Shown here piece by piece: positions 61,636 through 64,000 of a DNA stretch of 64,000 nucleotides (positions within the stretch are counted from its first letter, which is position 1; every line of letters begins with the position of its first letter). The stretch comes from Halomonas jincaotanensis. GTDB taxonomy: Bacteria; Pseudomonadota; Gammaproteobacteria; Pseudomonadales; Halomonadaceae. The stretch spans positions 41,316 through 105,315 of the forward strand of contig NZ_JAHCLU010000018.1 in the NCBI RefSeq assembly GCF_018448785.1. Reading direction: 5' to 3'. The notes beneath the pieces were generated by a model. The model worked only from the letters and a program-made list of their open reading frames with translations. It searched no databases and was not told the origin of the DNA. The translations under genes and the position numbers were made by a program.

Positions 61636-61680
61636 GTAACTGCTCTGACGTGTCACACCACAAACTTTTGATGCAACAGA

Positions 61681-61754
<74 letters not shown>

Positions 61755-61802
61755 AAACCCACTCAACTTGACTCACCCGACGATCTGGGCGACGACGCAA
61801 TC

Positions 61803-61886
<84 letters not shown>

Positions 61887-61898
61887 AGACGGCCATGC

Positions 61899-61926
61899 AC
61901 TGTACCACCTTCGCTTCCGATGTCAA
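61899..61926 (-). promoter_or_regulatory. Promoter of the tRNA-Tyr-Gly-Thr operon
   Basis: On the minus strand TTGACA (61926-61921), 16 bases, TACAGT (61904-61899). The transcript would start only a few bases upstream of tRNA-Tyr, as usual for tRNA operons. Confidence 0.8.
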
Positions 61927-62007
61927 GTTGCTGTTTCTCAAAGCTTCTCGCATGTGAAGGTAAAGAGCTTGGTTCAACCCCGTCACCTCGGAACGCGGCG
62001 CATTTTG

Positions 62008-62847
62008 TCAAAGCAGCATGGAGAATGCAAGCGCTGCACGGATCTTTTCCAGTGAAACCGGTGACGGAATGCGCGGCGCGCCCGACATCTTGCCAGCACG
62101 CTCTGCCGCTGTCAGGGGAAAGCAGGCCTCGAGCCCTCCATAGACCATGTCCGGCCACACCGAATGAGGCACTTGGATGCCTCGCGATACCACTCGAGCA
62201 TCGCCGCCGGTAAGCAACACCGGCAAGGCGACGTCCTCCCGGTCGCAGACCTCACTGTAAATACGATTCACGGCACTCACAGCCGCCATATAGATACCAT
62301 GGTTAACCGCTTCTACCGTGCGCTTTCCCGGCAGCAACAGGGCTTCCGCCTCACTGTCGGGATCAATGGCGACATTGCGGGTACCAAGCTTTAGACTCTC
62401 CTTCATCAACCTCAGGCCCGGTAATATGTAGCCACCTAGATGGCGACCTCCCGGCAGCACAAAGTCGATGGTAATGGCGCTGCCGCAATCAACGCTGCAA
62501 CAGCCACCCGCCAGCTGGTAACTTGCCAACGCCCCCATCCAGCGATCAACCCCCAGCCGGGCTGGCTCTTCGTAACCATTGACGACACCTAGTGCCTCGG
62601 GTGTCGACCGGGCAACGTGAACCACACCGACTTGTCTGCGCAACAGGCTTACCGTTTCCTCGAGCACGGCTCGGCGCGCTACGCTGGAGATGCGCACCGC
62701 CTCCACCACGTCCAGGTCGGGGATGTCCGAGCCGGGGCGCCATTCCTCCCGCGTCCAGACCGCCCCACGAGAACGAATCTCACTGCTATCAGCATCCTTC
62801 AATCGCCATTTTGACAGCGTGTTGCCGATGTCGAGATCCAGGATCAT
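62008..62847 (-). CDS. coaX: Type III pantothenate kinase
   Basis: A 279-residue ASKHA-fold kinase for the first step of coenzyme A synthesis (pantothenate to 4'-phosphopantothenate). It shows the phosphate-binding DIGNTLSKWR near the start, GVDRWMGAL with the catalytic Asp region, and DCGSAITIDFV. The type III enzyme is not feedback-inhibited by CoA in characterised cases. Its ATG overlaps the birA stop (ATGA), as in Pseudomonas-type genomes, where coaX takes the place of coaA. Confidence 0.94.
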   Translation of the reverse strand: MILDLDIGNTLSKWRLKDADSSEIRSRGAVWTREEWRPGSDIPDLDVVEAVRISSVARRAVLEETVSLLRRQVGVVHVARSTPEALGVVNGYEEPARLGVDRWMGALASYQLAGGCCSVDCGSAITIDFVLPGGRHLGGYILPGLRLMKESLKLGTRNVAIDPDSEAEALLLPGKRTVEAVNHGIYMAAVSAVNRIYSEVCDREDVALPVLLTGGDARVVSRGIQVPHSVWPDMVYGGLEACFPLTAAERAGKMSGAPRIPSPVSLEKIRAALAFSMLL

Positions 62848-63833
62848 GAGTATCCACGCACGCTGATCTCTCCTCCCGCAATACGCCGACGCCGATCACC
62901 CTGGCGTACCCAGAGATTGCCCGAGCTATCAACGTCCTCTGCGATGCCTGTTTCACGCTCGTCGCCCCTGAGGATATCAATTTGATGACCTGCAAACGCA
63001 TGGCGAGTATTCCATTCCTCCCGCCAGCAGCTGAATCCCTGGCGCTCGAACTCGGCCAACAGTGGCATCAGCCCCTCCAACAGCTCCACTGCCAGAGTAT
63101 TGCGAGCAAGCCCGGGCGCCTGATCGTGCACGGCGGCGATTGGCTGAGCGAATCCGGTACGGAACGCGGCAGGCAGGTCGACGTTGATCCCCACGCCGAC
63201 AACGGCCTCACAAGGCCCGGCAGCGTCACCGCTGATCTCCACAAGAATACCGGCGAGCTTACCCAGCTCACCGTCTGGTGAGGCCAGAAGAACATCGTTG
63301 GGCCACTTAAGCAGGGGTCGCGCTCCATAACGCTCTAGCACCTGCGCAACGACGACGCCAACCGCCAGACTCAGCCCCTCCAGCGCAGCGACACCTGCAT
63401 CAAATCGCCAGCCCACCGAAAACATCAGCGTTCGCCCCCAAAGCGTCGTCCAGACTCGCCCACGACGACCACGCCCGGCGCTCTGCTGCTCCACCAGACA
63501 GACCTCGCCATGCCCGGCACCCTGCTCGAAACGTTCGCGGATATAGACGTTGGTCGACGGCAATGTCTCCTCAACGAAGAGACGCACTAAATGCAGACGG
63601 GCCTGTCTCGATATTCCTGCAACTATCTGATTGCCATCGAGCAACTCGAGAGGCTGCGACAGGCGATACCCATGGCCCTTTACCACCTCCATGGGTATGC
63701 CCAGCGCTTCGAGCTTCTTCATTTGTTTCCAGACGGCAGCCCGAGAGACCCCGAGGTGTTCGCCTAGCTGTTGGCCGGAATGGAACTTTCCATCACTCAG
63801 CAGACGAATCAAGTCACCGATGGTCATGCGCAT
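62844..63833 (-). CDS. birA: Biotin-[acetyl-CoA-carboxylase] ligase/biotin operon repressor BirA
   Basis: About 329 residues. The N-terminal winged helix (IGDLIRLLSDGKFHSGQQLG, then VSRAAVWKQMKKLE) makes it a DNA-binding repressor type; the ligase core has STNVYIRE, the biotinyl-AMP loop GRGRRGRVW and KWPNDVLL; the C-terminal SH3-like domain ends GGEISVRGYS. It joins biotin to acetyl-CoA carboxylase. The start is uncertain between ATGs at 63833 and 63827; a longer frame begins at 63893. It is coupled to coaX. Confidence 0.93.
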   Translation of the reverse strand: MRMTIGDLIRLLSDGKFHSGQQLGEHLGVSRAAVWKQMKKLEALGIPMEVVKGHGYRLSQPLELLDGNQIVAGISRQARLHLVRLFVEETLPSTNVYIRERFEQGAGHGEVCLVEQQSAGRGRRGRVWTTLWGRTLMFSVGWRFDAGVAALEGLSLAVGVVVAQVLERYGARPLLKWPNDVLLASPDGELGKLAGILVEISGDAAGPCEAVVGVGINVDLPAAFRTGFAQPIAAVHDQAPGLARNTLAVELLEGLMPLLAEFERQGFSCWREEWNTRHAFAGHQIDILRGDERETGIAEDVDSSGNLWVRQGDRRRRIAGGEISVRGYS

Positions 63834-63945
63834 GCCCCAGACCGGAAAAGCCCACATTCTAGCTGAACGATGCCAGTGCCGGAAATGCGCCATTTAGAGA
63901 AGGCCGATAGTAACCATGGACTCTTTTTCTTTTCCGCACACGAGA

Positions 63946-63975
63946 GCCCCCCAGCATCGCGTGATGCTGGGGGGC
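63946..63975 (-). terminator. Terminator of the ribosomal RNA operon
   Basis: A perfect 13-base stem (GCCCCCCAGCATC and complement) over a 4-base loop, 8 bases downstream of the 5S rRNA 3' end on the minus strand, followed by CTCTCGTG. Strong GC stems at this place end rrn operons. Confidence 0.8.
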
Positions 63976-63983
63976 CGGGAGAG

Positions 63984-64000
63984 GTGCCTGACGATGACCT
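63984..64000 (-). rRNA. 5S ribosomal RNA, 3' end (partial)
   Basis: The last bases of the window, read on the minus strand, give AGGTCATCGTCAGGCACC, the 3' end of 5S rRNA as I know it from Halomonas-type sequences. The gene continues beyond the window. Its direction and the hairpin just downstream fit an rrn operon transcribed toward birA, the same neighbourhood as rrnB-murB-birA in Escherichia coli. Confidence 0.75.

Overview
The window reads as chromosomal DNA of a high-GC gammaproteobacterium, most likely a Halomonas-like member of the Halomonadaceae. The support is a lone class I PHA synthase, FabA/FabB with canonical active sites, the rpoBC cluster joined directly to the str-S10-spc-alpha ribosomal operons, and a 5S rRNA 3' end of the Halomonas type at the right edge. 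The genus call is inference from gene content; no search was run.

Left part (1-12.9 kb): a probable 3' remnant of an alpha/beta-hydrolase gene, a C69-type dipeptidase homologue without the usual nucleophilic cysteine, a 544-base gene-free stretch with imperfect repeats, phaC, a DASS-type anion symporter, a phospholipase D-type lipoprotein, a small membrane protein, a thioredoxin fused to an Lgt-like membrane domain, rapA and a yfcH-type epimerase gene.

Middle (13-30.6 kb): a light/oxidative-stress type cluster. It holds a renalase-like flavoprotein, a LitR/CarH-like MerR regulator with a TGTACA-N12-TGTACA site in front of it, photolyase, an NTF2-like protein, and a five-gene operon in which every junction is a 4-base start/stop overlap (SDR, FAD oxidoreductase, DUF1365, Cfa-like methyltransferase, DUF2878). 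The Cfa-like enzyme lacks residues expected of a true cyclopropane synthase, so the operon may make another modified (for example furan-type) membrane fatty acid. Then come fabA-fabB, plsC with a degenerate SDR partner, ssb, a YajR-like MFS gene and uvrA.

Right part (30.7-64 kb): an unbroken minus-strand block that reads from right to left as rrn 3' end, birA, coaX, tRNA-Tyr/Gly/Thr, tRNA-Trp, secE, nusG, rplK, rplA, rplJ, rplL, rpoB, rpoC, rpsL, rpsG, fusA, tuf, the S10 operon (rpsJ to rpsQ), the spc operon (rplN to rpmJ) and the alpha operon (rpsM to rplQ). Near-consensus sigma70 promoters were found before rpsL, rpsJ, tRNA-Trp and tRNA-Tyr; the first three have GC-rich discriminators of the kind linked to stringent control. 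Several intercistronic hairpins sit where ribosomal-protein feedback or attenuation is known in Escherichia coli. No tuf copy lies between tRNA-Thr and tRNA-Trp.

No CRISPR array, prophage or complete insertion sequence was seen. The least-described biology here is the regulator-plus-lipid-modification module at 13-22 kb.
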